Assembly: GCA_902651635.1 (NCBI GenBank)
Contig: CACRSC010000010.1
Location: 235,365-299,364, forward strand
Source of the DNA: Mastigamoeba balamuthi
Lineage: Eukaryota > Evosea > Mastigamoebida > Mastigamoebidae
Length of the DNA: 64,000 bases
Reading direction: 5' to 3'
Part shown: positions 44,931 to 56,673 of the stretch, in pieces
How positions within the stretch are numbered: position 1 is the first letter of the stretch
Layout of the letters: each line of letters begins with the position of its first letter
Translations under genes and position numbers: made by a program
The notes under the pieces: model-generated
Databases searched by the model: none
Told to the model about the DNA's origin: nothing
Seen by the model: the letters and a program-made list of their open reading frames with translations, nothing else

Positions 44931-47115
44931 TGGTGTTTCTGCCTCTTAAGCCCATGTGAGAAGACACCAACTCTCAGGAGGTCCCTCTTTACAAGGCATA
45001 TGTTCTTACTAATGAACATTTGTATTAAGTCACTATTTAATTCACAAATAAAATTTGGGAACACATTACCACTTTTTCCTCTAGATCCACCTTAAGAAGA
45101 AACATGTATATGGACCAGAACCAATCCCAGAACTCAGAGAACCACCGAAAAAAGTATGTATTGCAATTGAATTCAGAGTTCTGAGGATATTTCCTTTAAG
45201 AGAGAACGATTAATTGGAACTGGATTGCCTTATGGACAGCAAGTGGATTCACTACCAATTTTGTAAGATATAATGAACTGTTACAATATGTGAGCTGGAG
45301 ATAATCCAGTTAACCTGATCAAGGAATGATTGTATTCAGACTCTAGTAACATAGAGTAGCACTTGCAGTGGATCCACATCAGACAACCAGTAATCTGAGA
45401 GAAATGTTAACATTTAAGAGAGAAAGAACAACAGAGAGGCAATGCAAAAGAGTGCAGACATTGCATTTCTTATCCAAAAATGAAGCATATTGAGCAAGTA
45501 TGTCATTATCTTATCACTTATCTAACTTATAACATGAAGAGAAAATGGAAAAAACCAGTTCTGATCCTGATGGTTTAGGTGACCAAAAACGGTTTTCTTC
45601 ATTTAGAAGTAAGGCACAAATGTATTCAAACTCAGCAAATCCAGATAAAAAGAAATTGATCTACGAGAGTAGATAACTCTAAACTCAGAAATTGTTTCTG
45701 AAAAGGTAACTCGAAGAGGATTATACTATGGGAGTTGAATTGAGGCATGCAACTGAGAATGATGAACTGCTCAAAAGTACTTGAGCAACATGAGAATTAA
45801 TTAAATAAAATGGTGTTCATGTAACTTCGAAAGTATGTAGATTATGTTCTTTGCCTTGAATTCTCCATCAGACCAGAAATGAAGTGCTCTCATTGGAAAT
45901 GAAGTAACTCTGCAAACAGAGGTTAAAACGAATTATAAAAACTGTCAAAAATTTGAAAAAGTAACGAAAAAGAGAGAGCAATCGTAAAGCTTTAGCATAA
46001 AAAACGAATAGCGCCAAAAAGAAGAAGGGAAAGTGGACTAAGCTGTTTTAAGTTGACAACATTCAACAAAGAAAGAATCGAAAAAATGCTTAGACATTTA
46101 TTGCTCAATCGCCAGCAATTGAAGAAAGAAATACCAAAGAGGTTAAGAGAAACATGAAGAGAAAACACAAAACCAATGATAGACAGGTTTTAATAACTCT
46201 GAACAGAGCTTCCTCGTCTGCTTCCTCTCCCTCCATGGACTTGGTGGTTTTCCTCCTTCTGCCCCTTGTACCATGCTTCCTGCTCTGGGTCGTGGTTCAA
46301 CAGCCTCTTCCTTGCAGGGACTGGATCTCTTCCTCTACCTCTACCTCTTCCTCTACCTCTGCCTCTCCCTTAGTCTCGTCCTCATTCTCGGCCTCGCCCT
46401 TGTCCTTCTTCTCTGAAGCTTCCTCCCCCCGCTGGCCTGTTCTGCCTGTGGCTTGTTCCTGTCCATGCTCTCTGCAAAACAATGAGAGAAACAAGAAATG
46501 CAGTGCATACTCTCTAAGCACTTGAGGTCCTGCATTGTGAAGCCTTTTGAAGTTCTGAGGATGCTGACAAGTGGTTTTACGGGAGCCTGCACCTGCGTAG
46601 CTGACATGCTCTCTGTTGAATTGTTAAAAGGAACAAAGAAGGAACAAAGAAAATTGGCACCTTTCTTACTGGGTTCCTCTGCTGGGGTCTGTGAGCTTGT
46701 TAATGAGCTATTTTTAATAGTGGCTGAAATAATGGAGCCTGAAACTTGGCCTGAGCAGCATGCAAATGCCGGCGAATAGTAGAGACAGAAGCCTGGAGGT
46801 GAAGGGATCTGTGCAGAGCAGCAGCTGAGTGAGGTGGCTTGGATTTGGCCCTCGATAGGATCCGTTTGTCCTCTTCCTCTGAAGTTGCCCTTCTTGCTCT
46901 CTTGTTGGTGGTCAGGCCGGGTTTTCATCCAGTGCTGGGTTGATCCAAGTCCACAGTGCATGTACTGTGCAATGCATGTGCTTCTTTCCCCACTGAGAGT
47001 CCTTGGGGTGTGAGTGCAGGAACCAAATGTTCCATCTCTGCTTCTCTGTAAGAGACATATTAGCATTCAGAGATAATGCAGAAAATAGATACTTCATGAT
47101 TAGAATCTGAATCGA
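44931..47115. other. AT-rich stretch, no gene recognised
   Basis: 45.0-46.15 kb is very AT-rich, with many stops in all frames. At 46290-46470 the minus strand encodes a Glu/Lys/Val-rich low-complexity string (GEAEVEEEVEVEEEIQSL); the DNA is a CTCTTCCTCTACCT repeat. At 46470-47100 there are short open frames on both strands without recognisable domains. A lost 5' part of the retrotransposon could lie here, but no endonuclease motif is seen. Confidence 0.5.
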
Positions 47116-50100
47116 ATGTTGAAAATTCCTAATGAAACATTTCAGGAATTATTTGATCAAAAGATAACAGGGAAAAGTTGTTCACCAGATGCAGACATAG
47201 ATGAGATGCAAAACAGAGCAATCAAAGCTGCGAAGCAAATCATGGGAACCAAACAGCACAACATAGATGGAGGGAAAACCAAAGCCATGAGGGCGTATGA
47301 TGTATACCACGAAATACGCAAATCAGCAGGTGCCGACATACACACTGTACCAATGCCGAACAGTATCGCGTGAATCGAATCCGAAGTCCTCCCTCTCCTA
47401 CAATATAAACCCAACCACACACATGCATATAAAACCTGGCAGAGCACCACAAAGTGGATGCTTAGATGCATTAACCAAAACAGAACCCGGACGGAGGTGG
47501 ACCGCATTAAGGAATACATAGAATCCTCAATGGCGGAAGGATGCACTAGCCCCAAGAGATTCCTCAAGGATCTGTGCACACCACGTGAACCGGGACTCCC
47601 TCTGAGCTACACCAGACAAGACGGCACCAGTACCATGACCCCTGAGGAAGCACGCGAAACAGTAGGCAACTGGATACATACACACTTCAACCAGGATAAT
47701 GCACCAGCACGATACCCCCCATGGTGGGAGGCACCACACCCAACCCTACCCGATACAGCTGCCACAAGTATGGACAGCACGATATCCGAAGACGAACTCC
47801 GGGAAGCTGCAGGGGCCCAAAAGAGTAGGTCAGCCCCAGGCCCAACTGGGTTCAAGGCAGAGTATGTTATAGAATTCCCAGCCCCATGGCATGAACAATG
47901 GATCAAGAACCTCAACGACATCTGGCTAGGCGGGAAACCAGTTCCAAAGTCTTGGACTAGAGGGGAAATCATGCCCATTTTAAGGGAGGAGACCGCAAAA
48001 TACCAGCAAACTACTGCCCCATTACGCTATGCGAGGTGGGCTACAAGATTTTCATCACGATTATCAACAAAAGACTGTACAAAGCCCTCGAAGATAATAA
48101 TATATGGGCCAACGCCCAGGAGGGCTTCCGCGAAGGCCACTCCACGACACACAACATATGGGCCCTTCACCAAAGACTAGAAGAAGCCACACGACGACAT
48201 CAGAGAGTAGTAGGAATGTACATCGATCTCAAGAAAGCATATGACTCCATTCATCGAGACCACATTGCAGCCACACTGAAATACTACAACATTGGTCCCA
48301 TCCTGGCAAAAAACATTATGGCCCTGTACGCCTCAACAGAAGCCTGCTCCCACATGGCCCACGGCCCCACCGATTGGATTAGCGTCAACTGCGGGGTGCA
48401 GCAGGGGGACCCCCTGTCGTGCACGCTTTTCAATCTAGCCATAAACCCCCATCTGTACCAGATAGAAACACATCCCGAAGCCCTGGACATCCGTGGCCCT
48501 AAGAGAGGAGTACTGGCATATGCAGACGACATGGTATTGCTTGCGCGTATGCCACAGACACTAGCACGCTTGCTGCAATTCGTGATGGACATACAAAAGG
48601 CAGGATTACACATCACCCCAAAAAAATGTGCCACCTTCGCCAGAAATGACACACCTCCCACCATAGTGACCACCCAGGGAACAATTGAGCCGGTGGCACC
48701 AGGTACCACGTATAAATACCTCAGCATACACCTCGACCCACAAGGCAGAGATGCACTCGATGCGCCCACCATGACCCACATTATTCTAGAGCAATGCAGC
48801 TGGATGCACACCAAGAAATCACTGTCCCTTGAGCAGCGCATCTACATAGCCAATATGGTAATCAATGGCATGGCCCAATACCACGCCAGCACTATGGCCC
48901 AGAACAACAAGTTATTAGAATCACTGTCACATACCCTCGAAAATGCAGCTATTGGGAAATTGGGGCCAGCCGACATGATTAGCCGGAGACACGCTTTTAC
49001 GCCAACGAGACAAGGGGGGCTGGGACTTCGAAATCTAGCAGACGTAATACGAAGCAAACGAGCCCAGAAGGCCCTGGAATGGCTCAACGCCCTGACCCCA
49101 GACGGTATTATGCCAGAAACGGACATAGAGGCCATTCTCCCATGCCTGGATGAAGACTTTACAGCAGCTTTCCCACCGCAGCACAGCATCGGAAAAATAA
49201 GACTGACAGCAAATACGGCAGGATGCTCCATTTGGCCCTGGCAGCACCTCCCCCAGTGGAATCTCCTCACACAAGCAGAGAAAAACATCCTCCTGGATAT
49301 GGGAACCCCAGCAGAGATCGGCCCCACTATGAACGAATCCCTCATACACGAAGCGGGCAACTGCAGGTGGCAAATAAATAGAAAAAGAGCGGAGGGACTG
49401 ATGCGCCACCTGGTACGCAACAACCAAGGCGAACCAACACACAAACCAGTGGACCTGAGTAAGATGGGTTACCGCTTTAATACGAACCTTAAGCTCCAAT
49501 GGACCATCACATTGAACACAGGAGATGGCACTTGGAAAGACTGGCTAATCATAGCAACTAATGGGTCCTACGACCCGAGCTCTGGTAAAATGGCAATGGC
49601 CGTAGTGGTGGTGGAAGAACACTCTGAAATAAATGAAGCCATACAAGTCACGGGCGTACACACCTCATGGACACCGGAACTCCGCGCGGTTGAATACGTG
49701 GCAGAAATCATGGATCCAACATCCAAATGCATTATAGCATGTGACAATGACCTGATAGTACGCACCCTGAATACAGGAGACCTCACCACAGTAGTGGACA
49801 AAGATGCAGTCTGCCGATTTGTCTGACTACGGGAACTTGCACAGGCCAACGGAGGCAATATTATTCTCCAACATATCCATAGCCATCAACTGGAAGGCCG
49901 AGGGGAGGAAAGCAATGCCACTAAAGCCCGCATCACTCAGGACAACCAAAGATGGGGCACGGAATTACAGAGGATCATCCGCCTGAATGCAAAGGCAGAC
50001 AGACCAGCTCGCACAACAAGCATTGTCACTAGACAGACGCCACGAGCCAGACCACCCACTATGGGGAATAGAGCTTGCTTCCATCCAAGAACTCACCACG

Positions 50101-51037
50101 ACAGCACCACCGAAACCCACGCACAACTTTCACACGGTATTCAGCATTGCCCAGTGACACCGCCTCCTCTGATGCAAAGCAACAGAGACGACAGCAGGAA
50201 TGACGAAAATCCCCCCAGTCCTCCTGCATGAAGGAACCAGAAAACAAGCCCAGCACATGGGAGGCCTCTAATGGCATCAAGCCATCATGGGCACCTATCG
50301 CACCCATAATAATGTGCAAGCAGTGACCCCCAAAAAAGTGTGGAATAACCTGGCCCCATGTACACGCCTACACTGGAGTGATCCCAGATGCCCCTTCTGT
50401 ACTACCAAAGCTGACTCCCTGAAGCACCGCCTCTGGTCATGCCCCCAGCAGAATAAATGGCGCTCTAAGCTCACTAGCATCATAGGAATACCCCAAACTG
50501 AACTGAAGATATGGGCCCAAACCCAAGCCACCAAATACAAAGATGCAGACCCCATACACTATACGCTAGCATACGGCACATGGACTAAGAACCAACAATC
50601 AAAACAGCAGCTCGAAATACAGGAAGAGTGGATCGCCACGATGTGAGACTGGCTGGAGGACATGAGCCATATAGATAATCAAAAGGCCCACGAAGCACAA
50701 AAAAGACAGATCCCAGGTGACACCACCAAAACCCCCTTTAACTGCCCAGACACCACACGCCCTACTAAGCACCCCAGACTGCCAACCAGGCAGCACAAGA
50801 CATTCACAATCACAGAGCCTACAATAGAGGATATGGAACGTGGAGCCGCACCACAAGCACCCACCGCGCCGAGCCAACCCCAGCCAACAAAACGGCACTA
50901 CACCGCCACTGGACCACACCGTCAGACCACCCTAACCGCCCCACCAGTGACACAGCAAGCTGCAGTACCAACCCCAACCACCAAAAAAGGACCGCACTGG
51001 ACTTACCAGATATTCCAGCACCTGATCCCACCATAAT
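47116..51037 (+). mobile_element. Degraded 5'-truncated non-LTR (LINE) retrotransposon
   Basis: The order is: a pre-RT segment (47116-47373, 47458-47980; ISEDELREAAGAQKSRSAPG, PTGFKAEY), the reverse transcriptase (47980-48900), an RNase H-like domain (about 49540-49900), a C-terminal zinc knuckle (CPFC...H...C near 50385-50450) and a further Pro/Thr-rich frame (50662-51036). No endonuclease or LTR is seen, which points to a 5'-truncated LINE. The frame is broken near 47980 by a 1-nt shift and at 49824-49826 by an in-frame TGA, with more breaks before 50287. It is therefore inactive. Its AT-richer codon use differs from the host genes. A diverged partial relative lies at 44533-44930. Confidence 0.88.
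47458..49826 (+). pseudogene. Reverse transcriptase-RNase H frame of the LINE, broken
   Basis: Visible RT motifs are GDRKIPANYCPITL (about 47985), VGMYIDLKKAYDSIHRDHI (motif A Asp), GVQQGDPLSCTLFNLAINP (motif B), AYADDMVLLARM (motif C; the YADD codons are 48519-48530) and the thumb region. The RNase H-like part reads IIATNGSYDPSSGKMAMAVV, then TPELRAVEYVAEI and CDND. The first catalytic Asp, expected in TDGS, is Asn here. The His-containing end (IHSHQ, near 49880) follows an in-frame TGA. A frameshift near 47975-47985 separates the pre-RT part. It would encode target-primed reverse transcription if intact. Confidence 0.85.
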
Positions 51038-53118
51038 CAAGAAAGCCCTCAAACGCCGACGCACCCCGAACGTTGAGCGAAACCACACTATAATCAGCAT
51101 GTTCAACAAGTACACAGACAACGCGAAGAACCAAAAACAGGACGCGGTTGTGGAACCGGTATTCCCAGAACCGCCCCTGGACATACCCTCCCAGGTCTCA
51201 CAATACGCATGCCCTCCCCAAACACACCACCCACCATAACACCACCACAGACCCCCCCCCCCCCCCCCCCCCTACCCACCAACGCCCCTGGCCCACAAGG
51301 GCTTATCCCTCACTGGTAGTGGAATGGGAAACGACGATTTTCGATTTCGATTTCTTAGATCTGGAAAGAGCACCTAACAAACTTTTCAGTGGCATTAACA
51401 GTAAGACCTGGGCCCAACTTGTGCTTCTGGAGGAACCACATCTCACATCACTCTTTTTCTTGACATCATTTTTCAAATATTATTTTTTCCTGCAAGTCAA
51501 TATCAATCAAGCCCGTTTGTGCCAAGCACCCCTAAGAAGGAAAGGAAAGGCCATTCTGGTAAGTACTTTTCTTCTAATTAGCACAATTATCTGCCAGTAT
51601 ATGCTGTGTGCCAGCAGTTTTCTTCTGGTGGTCTATACTATGTGCTGATAGCAGTGCTGACAGTATATATGCCATTGATTATGCCAACAGTACATACTTT
51701 TCACCATTAATTATGCCAGCAGCACATAGTTTTTGCTGGTGGCATAATCACCAGCACAGTTATATACCTATACAACCTGACATTTTTTCTGTCATAGAAG
51801 AGGTTTACATGACCACCTCTGCAGTCATGGTTCAACACAAGACTGTACCAGTAGCAGCAGCAGTACCAGCCAATAAGCCTAAGCTGTTCTCAGAGCCCCA
51901 GTAGCAGCAGGAGAGTAAGTAAGAGAAGGTAAATGAGCAGTTCAAGAATGTAAAGATGAAGCAGAACAAGGAGACTAAGCAGCAGAACAATGAGGTTGGG
52001 CAGCAGAATGATGCAAAGGCCGAGCAGCAGAATGAGCAAAAGAAGAAGAATGTGAGGTGTATCACCTCAGTCACCTTAGCAAGAGGGGCATACCATGAAT
52101 GATTACAAAGCCATGCTGAATGCTGTAAGGAACATCAAGAAGCAAGAGAGTTAAGGATATCAGTAAGGAAACGCCTTCTGCATCTGATAATCAGACTGAG
52201 AGCTTCAGCTTCAGCCCTGAGTCCATTGACAAGCAGGTGGGCAAGAAGGTGATGAAGTGCATCAGGGAGGGATAATAGTAATCAGAAGAAGCACAAGAAG
52301 AAGACAACAGCATGCAAGAGAACGAGAAAGGAAAGTGACAAGAAGGAAAGTGCCCATTCTTATCCTGCATCTGGGTCCACTGATAGTTCAGCAGACACTT
52401 TCACGTGCTAAGAGACCATCACAAATAAGGAGCTTGCTCATGAGCACTGATGGTTATATAGCAGTGCTCACACCCTACTGGCACCAGCTCAGTAGAATGT
52501 TGATGTGGTTTTAGAGGTTCACACATGCAAACGTTCTCAGGACTGGCACGAGAAGGATAATAACGTTCAGCAGGTGAAGTTGCTGCACTCTTGGCATGAC
52601 CTTACGTTTCCCTTGCTCATGCTGGCAGTTCACTACATTGCAAACTATCTGTGGGAGGACTTTAAGTAGTGGGTACCACTGGGCAACCTTATTGGTGAGG
52701 CAGGAGAGGCAGTGCTTGCTCCTGACAAACAGATGAAGTGGGGGTTGCTCAGGGGCCATTGCATGTACAGTAGCAACCCATGCTTTATGGACCATGATGC
52801 TCTGCAACTTCTACAGTGTTAAGAACCTCCTCCACACAGGCATGTTCCAAAGGTGCAGACAGAATCTTGCTCATCATTAAAAAAGAGCCCTGCCACTGCC
52901 CCAGGATCCTGCAGTGCAACCTCAAGGCCTTCCTCCACTGCTTCATCCTCAACTTCAACCATCTTCATAAGAGCTGCCACCAAGGAAAAGTTCACACACG
53001 CAGGCCAGCTATTAAAGAGCTGTCATTGCCATCAGTTTGTAAAAGCCATATGCCGTTCCCGTTGACTGCATAGATTGGAGGTAGCTGTATTGGCAATCGA
53101 GAAGGCGCGAGAGCGGCT
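51038..53118. other. AT-richer spacer with an unidentified decayed coding stretch
   Basis: A run of 21 C lies at 51252-51272. TGCCAGCAGCACATAGT-like short repeats occur at 51590-51760. From about 51900 to 53070 the plus strand shows long protein-like stretches broken by single stops, first K/Q/N-rich (51940-52070), then SPESIDKQVGKKVMKCIREG (52215), then LTFPLLMLAVHYIANYLWED (about 52600) and GLLRGHCMYSSNPCFMDHD (about 52745). I cannot identify it. It looks like a decayed gene or element. Confidence 0.45.
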
Positions 53119-54348
53119 TCAGGGGCTCGAGACCCGCGATGGAAGGGTGTAAACATCGGGCCTGCGCTGCTGCGATGTTGGAATGCTCTTGCGCGTGGAC
53201 TCGACTTGCTGCGCGTCATAGTCCGCGAAGATAATCGCGGGCTCGTGCTCGGTTGTCGCCACCACGCGGCCCCACGGGTCGGCGACAGTCGAGTGGCCCC
53301 ATGCGACGTACGGTGCGTCGGGCTTCGTGCTCCTCGCTGGCGACACGGCAACGAAGTACGACTGGCAGTCGAGGGCCCGCGAGCGGATGAGGAGCTCCCA
53401 GTGGGCGGGCCCCGTCGTCATGTTGAAGGCGCCGGGCAGGCAGAGCAGCGAGCAGCCCAGGCTGCGCGAGAGCACGGCCCAGTACTCGGGGAAGCGCACG
53501 TCGTAGCAGATGCCCACGCCCACGCGGCACCACGGCGTGTCAAATGTCGTCAGCGCCTCGCCAGCTGAGAGCGTCTCCGACTCTGTTGGCGCAGAGAGAA
53601 GGTTGTCGGTTCCGACTGAAACGGACAGAAAAGGGTAATTTGCAGCAGTCGCTGGAGGCGATGCTCCATCGCACTCGCGAAAGCGGTGGACGAGTGTATG
53701 GCAGTTGCATTTCACGCACGAAAGAGAAAATGGAATTCACTCGGATGATTAATGAGGACATGCCCCCATCGTGAGAGGCTGTCACCCGTAGACCGTGCAT
53801 GCAGCACGCCGCTGGCACAAGCATCTCCGATACAGGGGCTGTGGTGCGAAACACTGGCACCGCATACGTTGACGTTGCACAAGCGACACGTCGAAAAAGA
53901 CACGGCACAGCCACGAGGGGACGCGTCCCAGCCTCTCACCCACCCCACCCTTGCCCGCGGGCGCAGGCGCACCCTTGAAGGTGATCTTGCCGGGGACGTC
54001 GATGTCGAAGAGGTGCGCCTTGCGGTGCCGAGCGACCAGCGCCCCGTCGGGCCCGAAGACAGGGCACGTGTTGTAGAGCCTGCCGCCGCTGCTCTCGGGC
54101 ACCGAGCCTCCCACCACCCACACGCCGCTCGCCCGCGCGGCCCCGGACAGCGCCGCGCACGCGGGGCCGCCGGGGACGCCCTCGCTGTAGGCGCCGAAGA
54201 GGCGGGTGCTGTAGGGGCAGCAGAACATCTCGGGCAGCACCACCAGCTGCGCACCGCCCGCAGCGGCAGAGGCTACGGCTGCGCACGCTCGGGCGATGTT
54301 GGCGGCCTTGTCTTCGCAGACCTCGAGCTGGCACGCCGCGATCCTCAT
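53119..54348 (-). CDS. NIT2: NIT2-like omega-amidase (nitrilase superfamily)
   Basis: Two exons (54348-53973, 53582-53119) join in phase 1 to 279 aa, close to the size of human NIT2. The splice junction restores GKITFK-ESETLS, conserved in the family. The catalytic triad is visible: Glu40 in VVLPEMF, Lys110 in RKAHLFDID and Cys151 in GICYDVRFPE. The omega-amidase signatures GAFNMTTGPAHWELLIRSRA and AWGHSTVADPWG are present. The enzyme class hydrolyses alpha-ketoglutaramate and alpha-ketosuccinamate to the keto acids plus ammonia, in the cytosol. An in-frame upstream ATG at 54492 would add 48 residues; I prefer MRIAACQL, the usual family start. The 390-nt intron is long for this window. Confidence 0.95.
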
Positions 54349-56157
54349 GGTCTCCGGGGCTGCTCGCTCGGACCCGCCGGTGCTGAACGCGACTGACGCG
54401 GGGGAAATATCTACGAGAAGATTCGGTCGATCCACGGGTAACAAACGGGTCTCTTTGAAGACTGCGAAATCGAGGTCCCCACCTCGGTGCACCGAACTGC
54501 TCCAGTGCTCGAGCTACCGATTGCGAGTGATAATCGCCATGTACCCACACATGCATGCCCTTGATCATCCCTTGCCACTGCGGCATTTTCGACCAGAAAA
54601 CACAGAAGCATCCCTCACTCACAGAACACAGGACAGCAAAATGCAAAAACCCAATGGAGCAACCTCATTTTCGCATCAGTGGGGCCTCTAGGACAGCAAG
54701 AAACGCCCGGTTCCGTTCGCAGAAGGGCTCCCTCTTAAATGGCAGCGTGACGAGCATCACGAACGCCAACGACCCCAGTGCAGTGCGTAATGGGCGTCCG
54801 AGCGGTTGCCACCAGGCCCGCGGGCTCGTCGCACAAAGGCACGGGTATCATCGCTGAAGATGGTTATCAACTTTGCCCAGTGCCTGTGTTTCTTGAGAAA
54901 CTCCTGTGGGCTGGGAGATGCGAACCCAGGCTGGCGTGGGCGCATTGGAGAAAGGCGAGAAAACAGGAGTGGACTCCCCTACGGCTGTCCAACATGTGCT
55001 GGAGAGCGCGATGAGTGGCGGAATGGCTGGCTAGAGTGCCCCATCGTGGTTGGGTGAGTTGAGAACGGTGTAAGTTTGCTCTGCTCTGTGTTCAAAGTCG
55101 GCGAGAGCGCCTCGCCTGGTGATGATGGTTTCTCATTTGGAGGAGCCGGGGCCACGTGCCCTCGACGGCAGAGGAGTGTGCGAGAACGAGCGTGTACAAA
55201 CACACCCGCACAATGGGTGGGCGCGGTTTCTGGGCAGGTCACAAGAAATGTGAGAAATTGTGCGGTTGTGAACAAGCGCGGCCACCGTGGAGCGTATCAA
55301 CAGCTCCCCCCACTTCCCCGCACCCCCACCCGCGCCGATAATGGCGAGGCGCGTTCGAGAAAGCTCAGCGAGCCCGTGGAAGCGGCGCCTGCGGTGCCGT
55401 CAGCCTCTTTATTTGTATCTTGGGTGTTTTCGCACGCGGGGACGATCACCGGCGATCTTCTATCTGCTCATTTCCCACCCATCGTGCGACCTCGCTAAGG
55501 GGACGGGCTCTCTTACAGCCCGTGCCGGCTCATAGTGCCGTGCGGGGCTGCGCGCGGCGCACAAGAGGCGTTTTCCGGGTGTCAGGGAATATTGGGAGAG
55601 TTGTGCAGTGCACCTTCTCCGTTTGCGATCCCACGTGCAGTTTTTCCGCTTCTTTTATGCCCTTGGCGCCTGGGCATTTCCCATGCATTGCTCCCAACCC
55701 CGCTTGATGCCCTTCCTGGCGCATGCTGCACCCGCCTGGCGAGTCGTGCCCGGCCCTCGGGAACGCGCTGGGCACGAAGTGGGGGCCCCTGCAGCAGCGC
55801 TCGAGCCGGCGCGTGCGGCCCGATAGCCCCACTGCACCTTTCAGCAAAATTTGAGTTTTCACAAGAGACCAAACACCAGGAAACCAACGCCAGACTCCCC
55901 AGAAAGCCGCCCGCGGGCGCCAGAGCACGAGGGGCCAGGTCCACGGAGCACTGCGAGACTGCGGTCGCTGATAGGGGGGAGAAAAAACGCATACACTCGC
56001 GGTTGGTTTGTGTTTTCCCATGGGGGAATTCCCGGGGGGTGCGTGTGGGGTGAGTGGGGGCGTGCGTGTGTCTTGTCTTGCAGGGGGGACTGAGAGACGA
56101 GTGCGGTGCGCGCAGTCCCCCGGGGGGGGTCTTGCGCAGCAGGTGCACCGCCCAGGG
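54349..56157. other. Intergenic, no gene seen
   Basis: Overlapping open frames on both strands lack conserved motifs. Two long minus-strand frames in 55530-57004 run through the next gene in wrong frames and through the repeat around the N at 56336, so they are not genes. The sequence near 54905-54935 superficially resembles a tRNA T-arm but no cloverleaf can be drawn. Confidence 0.5.
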
Positions 56158-56512
56158 ACCGCGCGCAGGACGCGGGGGGAGCGCACGCCCCCCCCTCGGC
56201 GTGCTGTGCTGTACAGGGGGCGCTCAGAGGCGCTCGTGGAGGACGGGCCAGCAGGGCTCGTCCACCGCGTCGTCGGCGTGCTTGGGCGCCAGCCTTTCGT
56301 AGCGCGGGGGCGTCGACGACTGCTGCGTCTGCACCNACCGCGCGCAGGACGCGGGGGAGCGCAGCCCCCCCCTCGGCGTGCTGTGCTGTACAGGGGGCGC
56401 TCAGAGGCGCTCGTGGAGTACGGGCCAGCAGGGCTCGTCCACCGCGTCGTCGGCGTGCTTGGGCGCCAGCCTTTCGTAGCGCGGGGGCGTCGACGACTGC
56501 TGCGTCTGCACC
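56158..56512. repeat. 178-bp direct repeat on both sides of a single N
   Basis: 56158-56335 and 56337-56512 are near-identical, both from ACCGCGCGCAGGACGCGGGG to TGCTGCGTCTGCACC. They differ by a G-run length, AGCGCACG/AGCGCAG and GAGGACGGG/GAGTACGGG. The base at 56336 is N. Each copy carries the coding sequence for the C-terminus of the small MGSSHS protein. Contig ends that were abutted rather than merged are the simplest reading. Confidence 0.85.
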
Positions 56513-56673
56513 GTCGACTCGGCCGCGCCGGGCACCCAGAGGTCGAGCTGGCGCGCGGCGGCGGGCGAGGCGGGCGCGTGCGAGCCGTCGTAGGCGTCGG
56601 CGGAAGCGGCGCGGGTGGCGGCAGCGGCGGCCACGGGGGTGGGGCGGGAGGCAGTCGAGTGGCTCGAACCCAT
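56401..56673 (-). CDS. Small MGSSHS protein, predicted N-myristoylated, with PPRY motif
   Basis: The 90-aa frame starts MGSSHSTAS. Gly2 with Ser at position 6 fits the N-myristoyltransferase consensus, so a membrane-anchored protein is likely. The middle is Ala/Ser/Pro-rich. A conserved-looking end holds STPPRYERLAPKHADDAVDE and PCWPVLHERL. PPRY is a PPxY motif that could bind WW domains. No family is recognised. The codon use is GC-rich like that of true genes. The C-terminal half is duplicated in the repeat to the left of the N, without a start codon. An upstream exon cannot be excluded, but the myristoylation start argues that the ATG is real. Confidence 0.6.
   Translation of the reverse strand: MGSSHSTASRPTPVAAAAATRAASADAYDGSHAPASPAAARQLDLWVPGAAESTVQTQQSSTPPRYERLAPKHADDAVDEPCWPVLHERL

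Noticed and set aside
46290-46470. Acidic protein on the minus strand (GEAEVEEEVEVEEE)
   Set aside because: The frame is open because of a CTCTTCCTCTACCT-type simple repeat, and there is no start, domain or splice context to support a gene.
47116-51037. LTR retrotransposon or retrovirus-like element
   Set aside because: No terminal repeats, protease or integrase. RT motif spacing, the pre-RT segment and the C-terminal zinc knuckle fit a non-LTR element.
54900-54950. tRNA T-arm-like sequence on the minus strand
   Set aside because: No acceptor or anticodon arm can be paired with it.
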